From Gammaproteobacteria bacterium (GTDB lineage: Bacteria > Pseudomonadota > Gammaproteobacteria > Pseudomonadales > Azotimanducaceae), in contig JAFIFJ010000044.1 of NCBI GenBank assembly GCA_020832085.1, positions 1-64,000 of the forward strand: a DNA stretch of 64,000 nt, in the 5' to 3' direction. Made by a program: the position numbers and the translations under genes. The notes beneath the pieces were generated by a model. The model did no database searches, had not been told where the DNA came from, and saw only the letters and a list, made by a program, of their open reading frames with translations. Positions 41,881-54,462 of this stretch are shown one piece after another (the first letter of the stretch is position 1; each line of letters opens with the position of its first letter).

Positions 41881-41984
41881 TGCTCCCTGCCTGAGAGAAC
41901 AGGCACGAACCATCGCATTCGCAGGTCACGGCCGGCCCGACGCCAGGGCGTCGGCCACGGTGGCAGCGCGTTGGATCTGAAAGC

Positions 41985-42010
41985 TGTGGGAGCCCGCTTT
42001 GCGGGCGCTG
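41985..42010. repeat. REP-like element between clpA and infA
   Basis: TGTGGGAGCCCGCTTTGCGG carries the GTGGGAG head with a 6-bp stem GCCCGC (41992-41997), loop TTT, GCGGGC (42001-42006). It sits in the 165-base convergent gap with two or three other hairpins, including CGACGCC/GGCGTCG near 41938-41953, suggesting a bidirectional terminator. Confidence 0.65.
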
Positions 42011-42036
42011 GACAACCGGTAGAGCGGGGGGCTCTG

Positions 42037-42255
42037 TCAGCGTTCGCGGTAGGTAATGCGGCCTTTGCTCAGGTCGTAGGGCGTCAGCTCCACCTTCACC
42101 CGGTCGCCCGTGAGGATGCGGATGTAGTGCTTGCGCATCTTGCCTGAGATGTGGGCGGTGACCTTGTGGCCATTGTCGAGTTCCACCCGGAACATGGTGT
42201 TCGGCAGCGTGTCGACCACGGTGCCTTCCATCTCGATCTGTTCTTCCTTCGCCAT
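42037..42255 (-). CDS. infA: Translation initiation factor IF-1
   Basis: A 72-residue S1-fold protein, [13 protein letters not shown] through [10 protein letters not shown], the standard IF-1 length and ends. It blocks the ribosomal A site during initiation. The ATG at 42255 is the family start; an in-frame upstream start at 42333 is not credible. It sits between clpA and bpt as in other gammaproteobacteria, with a 146-base gap to bpt that probably holds its own promoter. Confidence 0.96.
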   Translation of the reverse strand: MAKEEQIEMEGTVVDTLPNTMFRVELDNGHKVTAHISGKMRKHYIRILTGDRVKVELTPYDLSKGRITYRER

Positions 42256-42401
42256 GCGGCCTCGATCTCGGAAACTTGGGGGGGTTGCGCCTGGAGCGCG
42301 CGCAATTCTGCCCGAAGGGCGGGGAATTGGCAAAGCACGATATCGTGAACTTTTCGCAGCAGTGGTCTCAATGCGGCTGACTGGCTTGGCGGGCGGCCGC
42401 G

Positions 42402-43109
42402 TCAGGGGGCCTCGATCCAGCGCTCGCCCAGGAACATTTCAAGCGGGCGATAGCCGCTTTTGTAGCTCATCTTCTGGCACTGCTTGATCCAATAGCCCAG
42501 GTAGAGGTAGGGCAAGCCGAGGTCGACGGCATGCTGGATCTGCCAGAGGACGGCCTGCACGCCCAGAGAGCGCTCGTTGCGGTCGGGATCGAAGAAGGTG
42601 TAGATGGCCGAGAGGCCATCCTGAACCCGATCCATGACGGCCACCGCCAGCAGCGTGCCTTCGCTGCGGAACTCCACGAACCGGGTGTCGCTCCAGTCGC
42701 AGAGCAGAAAGGAGCGGAACTGATCCGGCGAGGGCGGGTACATGTCCCCATCCTGATGCCGCGCGCCGATGTAGCGGGCGTAGAGGTCGTAGTTCTCTGC
42801 CGTCAGCGCGGGCGCCGTGAGGCGCACCTCGAGATCCTCGTTGCGCAGCCACACGCGGCGCTGGGCACGGCGCGCTCGGAAGCGATCCACCGGGATGCGG
42901 ATGGGGATGCAGGCAGAGCAATGCTCGCAGTGGGGACGATAGATGTGGCGGCCGCTGCGGCGAAACCCCAGGGATGACAGGGCTGAATAGAGCGGATTGT
43001 CGATGCGCGCCGCCGGGTCGACGAACAGGGTCGTGGCCTGGCGCGCCTCCAGGTAGCTGCAGGCATGCTTCGGCGTTGCGAAGAACTTGAGCTGGGCGAG
43101 ATTGGTCAC
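42402..43109 (-). CDS. bpt: Aspartate/glutamate leucyltransferase Bpt
   Basis: A 235-residue bacterial leucyl-protein transferase. It adds leucine to N-terminal Asp or Glu, making ClpS substrates. The N-terminal cysteine-rich segment [18 protein letters not shown] and the C-terminal [44 protein letters not shown] are typical. The start codon is GTG at 43109. It lies upstream of infA on the same strand, downstream of a repeat-filled gap. Confidence 0.94.
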   Translation of the reverse strand: MTNLAQLKFFATPKHACSYLEARQATTLFVDPAARIDNPLYSALSSLGFRRSGRHIYRPHCEHCSACIPIRIPVDRFRARRAQRRVWLRNEDLEVRLTAPALTAENYDLYARYIGARHQDGDMYPPSPDQFRSFLLCDWSDTRFVEFRSEGTLLAVAVMDRVQDGLSAIYTFFDPDRNERSLGVQAVLWQIQHAVDLGLPYLYLGYWIKQCQKMSYKSGYRPLEMFLGERWIEAP

Positions 43110-43201
43110 GTTGCAGAGCCCTGCAGGACAGACGACCTCAGTCTAGGCGAGGGCGCAGGCGCCCGCCAGTGTGGTGGCCCAAAGCTGCGGTGGAAGGCGC
43201 T

Positions 43202-43290
43202 GTCGTGGGGGCATTTCGCCGGGAGCGAAATGCGTCGCACGCAGTGCGCCGCGAAGCGGGACGCGCCGGGGATGGAGCGCTGCAGCTGGA
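43202..43290 (+). repeat. Mosaic intergenic repeat, copy C
   Basis: A GTGGGGGCATTTC head and GAAATGC form a stem like that in copies A and B but with a different loop. The following 34 bases 43227-43260 are identical to 16506-16539, then similarity fades. It is in the 333-base gap 43110-43442 between aat and bpt. Confidence 0.75.
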
Positions 43291-43430
43291 CTCTGGGAAA
43301 ACCTGTGGGAAGGCTCCCGGAGCGGAGCGCAGGGGGCCGATCTGAATGATTTCGATGGAGGGTGACGCCATCGTTCCCCTGCGCTGCGCTCCGGGAAACT
43401 TCCCACGGTAGTCCTGCGCGCCGCGCAGGA
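43291..43430. repeat. Further repeat modules and hairpins downstream of aat
   Basis: On the minus strand this contains CATTCAGATCGGCCCCC and GGAGCCTTCCCACAGG, words shared with 5281-5350 and 51383-51568. TCCTGCGC (43412-43419) and GCGCAGGA (43423-43430) form an 8-bp hairpin just after the aat stop on its coding strand, a plausible terminator without a T-run. Confidence 0.5.
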
Positions 43431-43442
43431 CAAACACCCGGA

Positions 43443-44132
43443 CTACAAAACCCCCCGGGTAGGGGGAGCGGGGCGGGCGGTGAGGACCTTCAGTTCGGCT
43501 AAGAAGGCCGCGCGGCGCATGGGGCGGGCGCCGAGGGAGGCCAGATGGGGATTGTGGAGCTGGCAGTCCAGCAGGGGCATGTCCCAGGCCTGCATCTGCC
43601 CGAGCAGATGCACCATGGCCAGTTTGGATCCGCCGCTGCGCTGGCTGAACATGGATTCGCCGAAGAAGCAGCCGCCGATGGCGACGCCGTAGATGCCTCC
43701 GGCGAGCTCGTCATCGATCCAGACTTCCACTGAATGGGCCAGACCGAGTTCGTGCAGCCGGCCGTAGGCGAAGGCCATCTCCCGGGTGATCCAGGTGCCG
43801 TCACTGTCCGCACGGGGCGCGGCACAGCCTGCCACCACGGCATCGAAGGCCTGATCCATGGTCACCCGGTAGTCGCGCCGGTTCAGCCGCCGCCGCAGGG
43901 AGCGGCTGATGTGCAGCGTTTCCGGCCGCAGTACCGTGCGCGGGTCCGGTGACCACCAGAGGATGGGGGAGCCGGCCTCGTACCAGGGAAAGATGCCGTG
44001 CCGGTAGGCGAGTTCCAGGCGGGCGGGAGACAGGTCGCCGCCGGCGCAGAGCAGTCCCGGCGGATCGCGCAGCGCCTGCTCGGGCCGCGGAAACGCGAGT
44101 TTGCCCGAGGGCAGCCAGGGCAGCACGCTCAT
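43443..44132 (-). CDS. aat: Leucyl/phenylalanyl-tRNA-protein transferase Aat
   Basis: A 229-residue transferase that adds Leu or Phe to N-terminal Arg or Lys, feeding the ClpS pathway. The family core is [27 protein letters not shown], then [13 protein letters not shown] and [23 protein letters not shown]. The ATG at 44132 gives the standard start, preceded by GGGAGGG; longer frames run into trxB. It starts 25 bases after trxB and probably belongs to that operon. Confidence 0.95.
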   Translation of the reverse strand: MSVLPWLPSGKLAFPRPEQALRDPPGLLCAGGDLSPARLELAYRHGIFPWYEAGSPILWWSPDPRTVLRPETLHISRSLRRRLNRRDYRVTMDQAFDAVVAGCAAPRADSDGTWITREMAFAYGRLHELGLAHSVEVWIDDELAGGIYGVAIGGCFFGESMFSQRSGGSKLAMVHLLGQMQAWDMPLLDCQLHNPHLASLGARPMRRAAFLAELKVLTARPAPPTRGVL

Positions 44133-44157
44133 GATGCGATAGCCCTCCCGCGGTGAT

Positions 44158-45467
<1,310 letters not shown>

Positions 45468-45623
45468 GGGGTGCTCACTGGATGGGAAGAAAGGCGGGCA
45501 TGATACCCGTTTCGCCCGAACGGACAAATCGGCGCCGCCCGCGGCGCTGCGACGCATGAACTGGCCCTGAAGTGTGATCTCTAACAGACTGATTTGAAAT
45601 GAAGAAATAGCAGCCGCGTCCGA

Positions 45624-48023
45624 ATGGGCGTAGACTCACGACTGTTTCTCGAAGAGGGTAGGCCGTTGCCACAGAGAGGTGCCGCAGGCACTGCGCGGAC
45701 GCAAAGCGTCGAGGCCGAGGGCAGCAGCGGCACCGGACGCCTGCTGACCCACGTCCGTCATGGTCTGCGCGAGGCCGGATTGATCCTGGCCCTGGCCGTC
45801 GCGGGCTGGCTGCTGCTGGCGCTGGTGACCTTTGCGCCGGAGGACCCGGGCTTCTCCCATACCGGCAGCCGGGAGGGGGTGGCGAATCTGGCCGGGGCCA
45901 CGGGCGCCTGGGTCGCGGACGTGCTTTACACCCTGGTGGGGTGGTTCGCTTTTCTGCTGCCGGTGGCCTTCGCGCTGCTGGCGCTGCGGATGTTCTGGAC
46001 CCGGCGCATGCCGGCCCGGGTGGATCGCCTGACCCTGGGCCTGCGCCTGTCCGGATTCATTCTGACCCTGGCCAGCGGCTGTGTGCTGGTAGATCTGCAC
46101 GTGGTGGCCGGAACCGAGGCGATGCCCTCAGGATCCGGTGGCATCCTCGGCTGGTGGCTGGCGGAAGGGACTCACGCCACCTTCGGAGTGACCGGCGGCA
46201 CGCTGCTGACTTTGGCCGTATTCCTGCTCGGCATCACCCTGTTCACCGGCCTGTCCTGGTTCGCCCTGTCGGAAGCGCTGGGGCGCGCGGCCGTGGCCGG
46301 CGTCACCGGACTGCACGGCCGGGTACAGGCAGTCCTGGCCCAGCGCCGTGAGAAGGCCGCTGCCCGCGCGGAACAGCTGCGGCGCCGGCAGCGGGTGGAA
46401 GTGGAGGTCGAGCGCAAACAGAGCCGGCCGAAGGTGGAGATCGCCAAGCCCACCGCGAAGATCGAGCCGGCACCGCGGGTGGAGAAGGAGAAGCAGCGCA
46501 AGCTCTTCGATACCCCCATTCAGGGTGAAGTGCCGCCCTTCGATCTGCTCGATGCCACCGAGTCCCACGAGCGGCGGACGGTGTCCGATGCCGCCCTCGA
46601 AGCGGTGTCGCGCATGCTCGAACTGAAGCTCAAGGACTTCGGCGTCGAGGTGGAGGTGGTGGCGGTGCAGCCGGGGCCGGTGATCACCCGCTATGAGATT
46701 CAGCCCGCCGCCGGAGTCAAGGTCAGCCGCATTTCCGGACTCGCCAAGGATCTCGCCCGTTCCCTTGCCGTGATCAGCGTGCGCGTGGTGGAGGTCATTC
46801 CGGGCAAGTCCACGGTGGGCATCGAGATTCCCAACGAGGATCGGGAGATCGTCCGCCTGCGGGAAGTCCTGGTGTCCAAGGAGTACGACAGCGCCAGCTC
46901 TCATCTCACCCTGGTGCTGGGCAAGGACATTTCCGGCAATCCCGTGGTGGTGGATCTGGCGCGCATGCCGCACCTGCTGGTGGCCGGCACCACGGGCTCG
47001 GGCAAGTCCGTGGGCGTGAATGCCATGCTGCTGTCGCTGCTGTTCAAGTCGTCGCCGGAGGACGTGCGCCTGATCCTGGTAGATCCGAAGATGCTGGAAC
47101 TCTCGGTCTACGAGGGTATTCCGCACCTGCTGACGCCGGTGGTCACGGACATGAAGCAGGCCGCCTCGGCCCTGCGCTGGTGCGTGGCGGAAATGGAGCG
47201 GCGCTACCGGCTGCTGGCCAGCATGGGCGTGCGCAATCTGGCGGGCTACAACCGCAAGGTGAAGGATGCGGAAAAGGCCGGCGCGCCGCTGAAGGACCCG
47301 CTGTGGAAACCGCCCACTCTGTTCGAGGGCGAGCAGCCGCCGGAGGCACCAAACCTCGAGACCCTGCCGCAGATCGTGGTGGTCATCGACGAGTTCGCCG
47401 ACATGATCATGATCGTCGGCAAGAAGGTGGAGGAACTGATCGCGCGCATCGCCCAGAAGGCCAGGGCGGCGGGCATTCACCTGGTCCTGGCCACTCAGCG
47501 GCCTTCGGTGGACGTGATCACGGGCCTGATCAAGGCCAACATCCCCACCCGCATCAGTTTCCAGGTGTCCTCGAAGATCGATTCCCGGACCATTCTCGAC
47601 CAGGGCGGGGCTGAGCAGCTGCTCGGTCATGGCGACATGCTCTACCTGCCTCCGGGCACGGCGGTGCCCATTCGCGTCCACGGCGCCTTCGTTGCTGACG
47701 ACGAAGTGCATCGGGTGGTGTCTGACTGGTGTCGGCGCGGTGAGCCCGACTACCTGCCCGAGGTGCTCGAAGGTCCGGTGGAAGGGGAGGCCGGCGGCAA
47801 CGGTGGCAGCGGTGACACCGAGCAGGACGACCCGCTGTACGACGAGGCGGTGGCCTTCGTGCTGGAATCCCGGCGAGCCTCCATTTCGGCGGTGCAGCGC
47901 AAGCTCCGCATCGGCTACAACCGGGCGGCACGGATGATCGAAGCGATGGAAGCGGCTGGCGTCGTCAGCAGCATGGATACCAACGGCAGCCGGGAAGTTC
48001 TCGCCCCCGGCCGGGAGGAGTGA
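45624..48023 (+). CDS. ftsK: DNA translocase FtsK
   Basis: A 799-residue FtsK/SpoIIIE protein. About four N-terminal membrane helices (residues 50-205) are followed by a charged, fairly short linker and the RecA-like motor with Walker [11 protein letters not shown] near 452 and Walker [12 protein letters not shown]. The C-terminal gamma winged helix ([21 protein letters not shown]) recognises KOPS sites. It pumps chromosome ends and activates XerCD at the septum. The ATG at 45624 has no ribosome site; a TTG at 45666 after AGAGGG is an equally plausible start. Confidence 0.93.
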   Translation: MGVDSRLFLEEGRPLPQRGAAGTARTQSVEAEGSSGTGRLLTHVRHGLREAGLILALAVAGWLLLALVTFAPEDPGFSHTGSREGVANLAGATGAWVADVLYTLVGWFAFLLPVAFALLALRMFWTRRMPARVDRLTLGLRLSGFILTLASGCVLVDLHVVAGTEAMPSGSGGILGWWLAEGTHATFGVTGGTLLTLAVFLLGITLFTGLSWFALSEALGRAAVAGVTGLHGRVQAVLAQRREKAAARAEQLRRRQRVEVEVERKQSRPKVEIAKPTAKIEPAPRVEKEKQRKLFDTPIQGEVPPFDLLDATESHERRTVSDAALEAVSRMLELKLKDFGVEVEVVAVQPGPVITRYEIQPAAGVKVSRISGLAKDLARSLAVISVRVVEVIPGKSTVGIEIPNEDREIVRLREVLVSKEYDSASSHLTLVLGKDISGNPVVVDLARMPHLLVAGTTGSGKSVGVNAMLLSLLFKSSPEDVRLILVDPKMLELSVYEGIPHLLTPVVTDMKQAASALRWCVAEMERRYRLLASMGVRNLAGYNRKVKDAEKAGAPLKDPLWKPPTLFEGEQPPEAPNLETLPQIVVVIDEFADMIMIVGKKVEELIARIAQKARAAGIHLVLATQRPSVDVITGLIKANIPTRISFQVSSKIDSRTILDQGGAEQLLGHGDMLYLPPGTAVPIRVHGAFVADDEVHRVVSDWCRRGEPDYLPEVLEGPVEGEAGGNGGSGDTEQDDPLYDEAVAFVLESRRASISAVQRKLRIGYNRAARMIEAMEAAGVVSSMDTNGSREVLAPGREE

Positions 48024-48673
48024 TGTTTCGTTGTCTGGCCGGCGCTGCGCTGCTGTTTCTGGTGTCCTTTCCGTCTGCCAACGGTGATCTCAGCGCCGCC
48101 GAACATCTCGCTGAGCGCATGGGGGAACTCGAGCAGCTCGAGGCGGGTTTCTCCCAGCGTCTGGTGGACGGTCGCGGCATGGAACTGCGGCGGACCCGCG
48201 GCCGGCTGTGGGCCGAGCGTCCGGACCGCTTCCGCTGGGAAGTGGAGGCGCCCTTTGCCGAGGTGCTGATCGGGGATGGCCGGACGCTGTGGCTGTGGGA
48301 TCCGGATCTGGAACAGGTCACGGTGCGGCCCTACGACGAGCGCCTGCAGGCGACACCGGCGCGGCTGCTGTCCGGGGCCGTGGATGATCTGCTGGAGGCC
48401 TTCGATGTCGACCGGCTCGCAGGCAGCGACGGTGCGGAGCGCTTCACCCTCTGGCCGCGGGCGAATGATGCCCTGTTCGAACGCCTGGAGTTCATGTTCG
48501 AAAACGGACAGCCGCGATTCCTGGTGATTCACGACAGCCTCGGCCAGCGCACCGACGTGGAGCTGATGGACGTCCGCACCGCATTTGCCGAGGACCCGGA
48601 CCGCTTCCGTTTCGAGATTCCCGAGGGCGCCGACGTCATCCGCGAAACGTCGGAATCCGCCGGCAATGACTGA
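48023..48673 (+). CDS. lolA: Outer-membrane lipoprotein carrier LolA
   Basis: A 216-residue periplasmic chaperone that carries lipoproteins from LolCDE to LolB. The signal peptide is about 21 residues (LAGAALLFLVSFPSANG). The family pattern includes LEQLEAGFSQRLVDG, RGRLWAERPDRFRWEVEAP and LWLWDPDLEQVTVRPYD. Its ATG shares one base with the ftsK stop (TGATG), preceded by GGGAGGAG. It overlaps rarA by eight bases. Confidence 0.93.
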   Translation: MFRCLAGAALLFLVSFPSANGDLSAAEHLAERMGELEQLEAGFSQRLVDGRGMELRRTRGRLWAERPDRFRWEVEAPFAEVLIGDGRTLWLWDPDLEQVTVRPYDERLQATPARLLSGAVDDLLEAFDVDRLAGSDGAERFTLWPRANDALFERLEFMFENGQPRFLVIHDSLGQRTDVELMDVRTAFAEDPDRFRFEIPEGADVIRETSESAGND

Positions 48674-50012
48674 GTCCGACGCGCCGGCGGCGCCGCTGGC
48701 GGCGCGCCTGCGGCCGGATGCGCTGAGCGGCATGGCAGGTCAGCAGCACCTGCTCGGACTTGGCCGCCCCCTGGCAGGGATGATCGAACGGGGGCGGGTC
48801 CATTCCATGATTCTCTGGGGCCCTCCCGGCACCGGCAAGACCACCCTGGCGGGCATTCTCGCCGCCGCCTCCGGCCAGCGGCTGGTAGCGCTGTCGGCGG
48901 TGATGGCGGGGGTCAAGGACGTCCGGGCTGCTGTGGAGCAGGCCCGCCTCGATCGCGAGTCGGGACTCGGAACCATCCTCTTCATTGATGAGGTCCACCG
49001 CTTCAACAAGGCTCAGCAGGACGCCTTTCTGCCCTTCGTGGAAGACGGCACCCTGACCTTCATCGGTGCCACCACCGAGAACCCCTCCTTCGAGGTGCGC
49101 TCCGCGCTGCTGTCCCGAGCGCGGGTGTTCCGGCTGCGTTCCCTCACGCCCGAGGATCTCGCGGTCGTCCTCGAACGGGGGCGACGGCAGCTCGAGGCGG
49201 AAGCCGGGCCCTTGGCCATTGCGCCCGCGGCAGCGGAGCAGCTGCTTGCGGCTGCCGACGGTGATGCCCGCCGCTTGCTGAACCTGCTGGAGCTGGCGGC
49301 GGATCTGGCGCCGTCGGAGGGCGGGGCGCGCCGGGTGGACGCTGAGGTGCTGGCCGAGGTCACGGCAGGGGATCTGCGTCGCTTCGACAAGGGCGGGGAC
49401 GTCTTCTACGACCAGATCTCGGCCCTGCACAAGGCGGTGCGCGGGTCGTCTCCGGATGGTGCCCTGTACTGGCTGCTGCGCATGCTCGACGGCGGTGCCG
49501 ATCCTCTGTATGTTGCGCGCCGCATCGTACGCATGGCCAGCGAGGACATCGGCAATGCTGATCCCCGGGCCCTGGGTCTGGCGCTTGAGGCCTATAACGT
49601 GCAGGAGCGACTCGGTTCGCCGGAAGGGGAGCTGGCCCTGGCCCAGGCCGTGGCTTATCTGGCCCTGGCGCCGAAGAGCAACGCGGTCTACAGCGCTTAC
49701 AACGCCCTGCTGGCGACGATTCGCGGCGGCGGCTCCATGGAAGTGCCGGTGCACCTGCGCAATGCACCCACCAAGTTGCTCAAGGAGATGGGGCACGGGG
49801 CCGAGTACCATTACGCCCACGATTGGCCCGACGCCTACGTGCCCGGAGAGTCCTACCTGCCGCAGGAACTGGCTGATCAGCGCTTCTACGCGCCGGTGGA
49901 TCGGGGCCTCGAGCAGCGTCTGGCCCAGAAGCTCCAGTGGCTGCGTCAGCAGGATGAGGCCTCCACCTGGCAGCGCTGGGCGGCGGACAGCGGCGGCAAA
50001 AACAAGGATTGA
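48666..50012 (+). CDS. rarA: Replication-associated recombination protein RarA
   Basis: A 448-residue AAA+ clamp-loader-like ATPase (MgsA/Mgs1/WRNIP1 family) acting at stalled forks. Walker A is WGPPGTGKTTLA near residue 55, Walker B is LFIDEVHRFNKAQQDAFLP, and sensor 1 is IGATTENPSFEV. The C-terminal tetramerisation region includes AMASEDIGNADPRAL-like RMASEDIGNADPRALGLA and YAHDWPDAYVPGESYLP. It starts inside the end of lolA. serS begins three bases later; the crcB gene found between them in some relatives is absent. Confidence 0.94.
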   Translation: MTESDAPAAPLAARLRPDALSGMAGQQHLLGLGRPLAGMIERGRVHSMILWGPPGTGKTTLAGILAAASGQRLVALSAVMAGVKDVRAAVEQARLDRESGLGTILFIDEVHRFNKAQQDAFLPFVEDGTLTFIGATTENPSFEVRSALLSRARVFRLRSLTPEDLAVVLERGRRQLEAEAGPLAIAPAAAEQLLAAADGDARRLLNLLELAADLAPSEGGARRVDAEVLAEVTAGDLRRFDKGGDVFYDQISALHKAVRGSSPDGALYWLLRMLDGGADPLYVARRIVRMASEDIGNADPRALGLALEAYNVQERLGSPEGELALAQAVAYLALAPKSNAVYSAYNALLATIRGGGSMEVPVHLRNAPTKLLKEMGHGAEYHYAHDWPDAYVPGESYLPQELADQRFYAPVDRGLEQRLAQKLQWLRQQDEASTWQRWAADSGGKNKD

Positions 50013-51302
<1,290 letters not shown>

Positions 51303-51330
51303 GGCCGTTGTGCGAATCTTCGCAGCAGCG

Positions 51331-51568
51331 ATCTCGATGGCGCGCAGTGGAGGCAGCGACGTCAGTTTCGCTCAAGCGCGTCGAGATCGGCCCAATCGCT
51401 GTGCGATTAGGGCCTTCCCACAAGCAAGGGCGCTGCCAACTGTGGGAGAGCGCTATTTCGCGCAGCGAAATGCGCCGATTTCGATGACGTCGAGCGAAGG
51501 CAGCGCATTCAGCTGCGGCAGAGCGGAGCGAGATCGGCCCAATCGCTGCGTGGTTAGGGCCTTCCCAC
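51331..51568. repeat. Tandem pair of mosaic repeat modules between serS and cysG
   Basis: GAGATCGGCCCAATCGCTG followed by GATTAGGGCCTTCCCAC or GGTTAGGGCCTTCCCAC occurs at 51383-51421 and 51530-51568, 147 bases apart. The preceding bases (GATCTCGATGG / GATTTCGATGA, then GGCAGCG) are also similar. Between them is CTGTGGGAG with a perfect 7-bp stem ATTTCGC/GCGAAAT (51455-51461, 51465-51471). Bases 51303-51610 otherwise show no gene; the second module ends about 40 bases before the cysG start. Confidence 0.75.
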
Positions 51569-51610
51569 CGGGTGGGCGACCCCAGTTTTTGCTTCCTCGG
51601 AACCGATGTC

Positions 51611-53020
51611 ATGGACTACTTCCCGATATTCATCGATATCCGCGCCGCGCGCTGCGTGGTCATCGGTGGCGGTGAGATCGCCCTGCGCAAGGCGGAAGCA
51701 CTGGCCCGGGCAGGGGCGGCGGTGGAGGTGATCGCGCCGGAGATTCGTGCCGAGCTGCGCGAGCTGGCGACTTCCAGCGGTGGGGCTTGTGCCGAGCGCG
51801 GGTACGAGCCGGAAGATCTCCATGGTGCCCGGCTGGTGGTGGCGGCCACTGACGACGGCGCGGTGAATCGCGCCGTGTCCGAGCATGCCCGGACGCTCAA
51901 CATTCCCGTCAACGTGGTGGATCAACCGGATCTCTGCACCTACATCGTCCCCTCCATCGTCGATCGCTCGCCGCTGGTGATCGCCCTGTCCAGCGGTGGC
52001 GCCTCGCCGGTGCTGCTGCGCCTGCTGCGGGAGCGTCTGGAGCGCATGTTTCCGGCCGCCTACGGAGAGCTGGCCCGGCTTGCGGGAAGTGCCCGCGAGC
52101 GGGTGCGGGAGGCAATCCAGGATGGCGACGGGCGACGGCGGTTCTGGGAGCGGGTGCTCGAAGGTCCGGTGGCCGAAGCGGCGGTCAGTGGCCGCATGGA
52201 GCAGGCTCGGACCTTGCTCGATGCCGAGATCGAAGCCGGATCGGTGGCCGCAGATCGCGGTGGTGAAGTCTGGCTGGTGGGCGCCGGTCCGGGTGATCCC
52301 GATCTGCTGACCCTCAAGGCCCTGCGGCTGATGCAGCGTGCCGACGTGGTGCTGCACGACAATCTGGTGTCGCCGCAGATTCTCGATCTGGTGCGCCGGG
52401 ACGCGGAGCGCATCTACGTGGGCAAGCGCCGGGCCCTGCACGCGGTACGTCAGGAAGGCATCAATGCGCTGCTGCTCGAACATGCCCGGGCCGGCAAGCG
52501 GGTACTGCGTCTGAAGGGCGGTGATCCCTTCGTGTTCGGCCGCGGAGGCGAAGAGATTGCTTCGCTGGCGGCGGAGGGCATTCCGTTTCAGGTGGTGCCG
52601 GGCATCACCGCCGCCAATGGCTGCGCCGCCTATGCGGGCATTCCGCTCACCCATCGCGACTACGCCCAGTCGGTGCGCTTCGTCACGGGTCACCTGAAGG
52701 ACGATTCCGTCAATCTGCATTGGCCGGAACTCTCGGAGCCGGGGCAGACGCTGGTGGTCTACATGGGCCTGGTGGGTCTGGAAGTCATCTGCTCGGGGCT
52801 GATCGAACATGGCCGTGATCCGGCGACGCCGGTGGCCCTGATCGAGCGCGGCACGCTGCCTGAACAGCGGGTGATCACCTCGACCCTGGCGGATCTGGCC
52901 GGCCGCCTGGCCACCCTGGAAGTGCACGCGCCAACGCTGCTGATCATCGGCGAAGTGGTGCGGCTGCGGGACACTCTGGCCTGGCGCGATGTCGCGGCCG
53001 TGCCCGGCGGTGGGGCATGA
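51611..53020 (+). CDS. cysG: Siroheme synthase CysG
   Basis: A 469-residue multifunctional enzyme. Residues 1-210 are the precorrin-2 dehydrogenase/ferrochelatase half ([54 protein letters not shown]). Residues 225-460 are uroporphyrinogen-III methyltransferase ([37 protein letters not shown]). It makes siroheme for sulfite and nitrite reductases. DYFPIFIDI after the ATG at 51611 is the family N-terminus; the in-frame ATG at 51572 is less likely. It overlaps the next gene by four bases. Confidence 0.95.
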   Translation: MDYFPIFIDIRAARCVVIGGGEIALRKAEALARAGAAVEVIAPEIRAELRELATSSGGACAERGYEPEDLHGARLVVAATDDGAVNRAVSEHARTLNIPVNVVDQPDLCTYIVPSIVDRSPLVIALSSGGASPVLLRLLRERLERMFPAAYGELARLAGSARERVREAIQDGDGRRRFWERVLEGPVAEAAVSGRMEQARTLLDAEIEAGSVAADRGGEVWLVGAGPGDPDLLTLKALRLMQRADVVLHDNLVSPQILDLVRRDAERIYVGKRRALHAVRQEGINALLLEHARAGKRVLRLKGGDPFVFGRGGEEIASLAAEGIPFQVVPGITAANGCAAYAGIPLTHRDYAQSVRFVTGHLKDDSVNLHWPELSEPGQTLVVYMGLVGLEVICSGLIEHGRDPATPVALIERGTLPEQRVITSTLADLAGRLATLEVHAPTLLIIGEVVRLRDTLAWRDVAAVPGGGA

Positions 53021-53697
53021 TCCCCCGCGTCCTGATCGGCACCGCCATCGTTCCTGACACCCGCAGTGAGCTGCGGCTGTATCAGTCCGGCGAGCTGTTC
53101 TCCATCAAGATTCCCGGCCGTGGCGACCTGATGAACAGCCGGGCCCACGGTTCGGAGCGGGCCCTGGCCGATCTCGCCACGTCACGTCTCGCAGACCGGT
53201 CTCAGGCCCGGGTGCTGGTGGGCGGCCTTGGCATGGGCTTCACCCTGGCCGCGGCGCTGGATGCGCTGGGACCGGATGCCGAGGTCGTCGTGGCGGAGCT
53301 GGTCCCGGAAGTGGTGGACTGGAATCGCGGTGCCATGGGCACACCTTCCGGACATCCCCTGGAGGATCCGAGGAGCAGGGTCTACGTTGGCGATGTCGGT
53401 ACCTTGATTCGGGCCGAGCCCGCAGGTTTCGACGCCATCCTGCTCGATGTGGACAACGGACCGGAAGCGCTGATCCGGCGCGAGAACGACTGGCTCTATT
53501 CGCCCGCAGGTCTGCAGGCCACCCGCGCCGCGCTGCGCCCGGGCGGGATCCTGACGGTGTGGTCGGCGGGGCCGGATCGGCGCTTCAGCAAGCGCCTTGC
53601 CCAGGCGGGATTGCAGGTCGAAGAGGTCACGGTGCGGCCCCATCGTGCCGGCAAGGGGCCCCGTCATCATATCTGGATCGCCCAGCCTCTGCGCTGA
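53017..53697 (+). CDS. Spermidine-synthase-like methyltransferase-fold protein
   Basis: A 226-residue protein with the Rossmann fold of polyamine synthases. Motif I is [16 protein letters not shown] near residue 67, [17 protein letters not shown] follows, and [14 protein letters not shown] is the later acidic site. The usual N-terminal beta-strand domain is short, and the spermidine synthase aspartate pattern is not obviously complete, so aminopropyl transfer is unproven. Its ATG overlaps the cysG stop, which suggests co-expression with siroheme synthesis. Confidence 0.7.
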   Translation: MIPRVLIGTAIVPDTRSELRLYQSGELFSIKIPGRGDLMNSRAHGSERALADLATSRLADRSQARVLVGGLGMGFTLAAALDALGPDAEVVVAELVPEVVDWNRGAMGTPSGHPLEDPRSRVYVGDVGTLIRAEPAGFDAILLDVDNGPEALIRRENDWLYSPAGLQATRAALRPGGILTVWSAGPDRRFSKRLAQAGLQVEEVTVRPHRAGKGPRHHIWIAQPLR

Positions 53698-53710
53698 ATC
53701 GTCCCTGTGC

Positions 53711-54382
53711 TCAGTCCGCCTTCGGGCCGCCAGCCGGTTCGAGCTTCATACCCGACCACAGCAGATCCGTGAGGTGTTCGGTGACCACGGCCTGATCGGC
53801 CGTCTCCTCACGCAGCCACCACAGGGTGACGTAGTGCAGCGCGCCCACGAGACCGAAGGACCATACCGTCGCCACCTCCGGGTCGGCGCCGTGAGTGGAG
53901 CGAAAGGCTGCAATACCCGCCGCGAACTGCTGTGCCGTCCGGTCTGCCAGCAGCAGTGACTGTTCGAGCTGGCCGTCGCCGGTGACGCCGGCCGTGACGT
54001 AGAGGTACAGATTCCGCTCTGCCCTGGCGTGCTGCAGATAGCCGGCCACCAGGCGCCTGAGTGCATCTTCCGTGCTGCTTGCCGCCGCCACGTCCCGCTC
54101 GACTTCCACGGCCATACGCTGTGCGAGGCGCTCTGCCAGGGCGTAGACCAGGGCGTGGCGGTCGCCCACGCCCCGATAGAGGATGGGTTTGGTGACCCCC
54201 GCTTCGGTGGCGATGGCTTCCAGGGACACCCCGGTCCCGGCCTCGCGGATCAGCCGCTCGGCGGCCGTGAGCAGGGTCTCCCGGTCGGCCAGGACACCGT
54301 CGCGAAGCGTACGGCCGGCGGGGCGACCGGGGGGCCGGACGGCCTGCGGCTTGCGCTTGGATGATGGGTTTCCGGCCTTCAT
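53711..54382 (-). CDS. TetR-family repressor
   Basis: A 223-residue TetR regulator. The N-terminal basic tail precedes the helix-turn-helix at about residues 35-80 (LLTAAERLIREAGTGVSLEAIATEAGVTKPILYRGVGDRHALVYAL). The C-terminal ligand domain is generic. It is divergent from carotenoid oxygenase 2 across 80 bases, the classic arrangement for a TetR repressor controlling itself and the neighbouring operon. I saw no clear palindrome in that gap, though it is relatively AT-rich just upstream of the regulator. Confidence 0.87.
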   Translation of the reverse strand: MKAGNPSSKRKPQAVRPPGRPAGRTLRDGVLADRETLLTAAERLIREAGTGVSLEAIATEAGVTKPILYRGVGDRHALVYALAERLAQRMAVEVERDVAAASSTEDALRRLVAGYLQHARAERNLYLYVTAGVTGDGQLEQSLLLADRTAQQFAAGIAAFRSTHGADPEVATVWSFGLVGALHYVTLWWLREETADQAVVTEHLTDLLWSGMKLEPAGGPKAD

Positions 54383-54462
54383 GATTTTTAATTACTCATG
54401 GTAGATTCGGTGGCAACTTCCATATTAACCTGAAGCCTCGATCACAAAGGGAGAAGAAGGCC

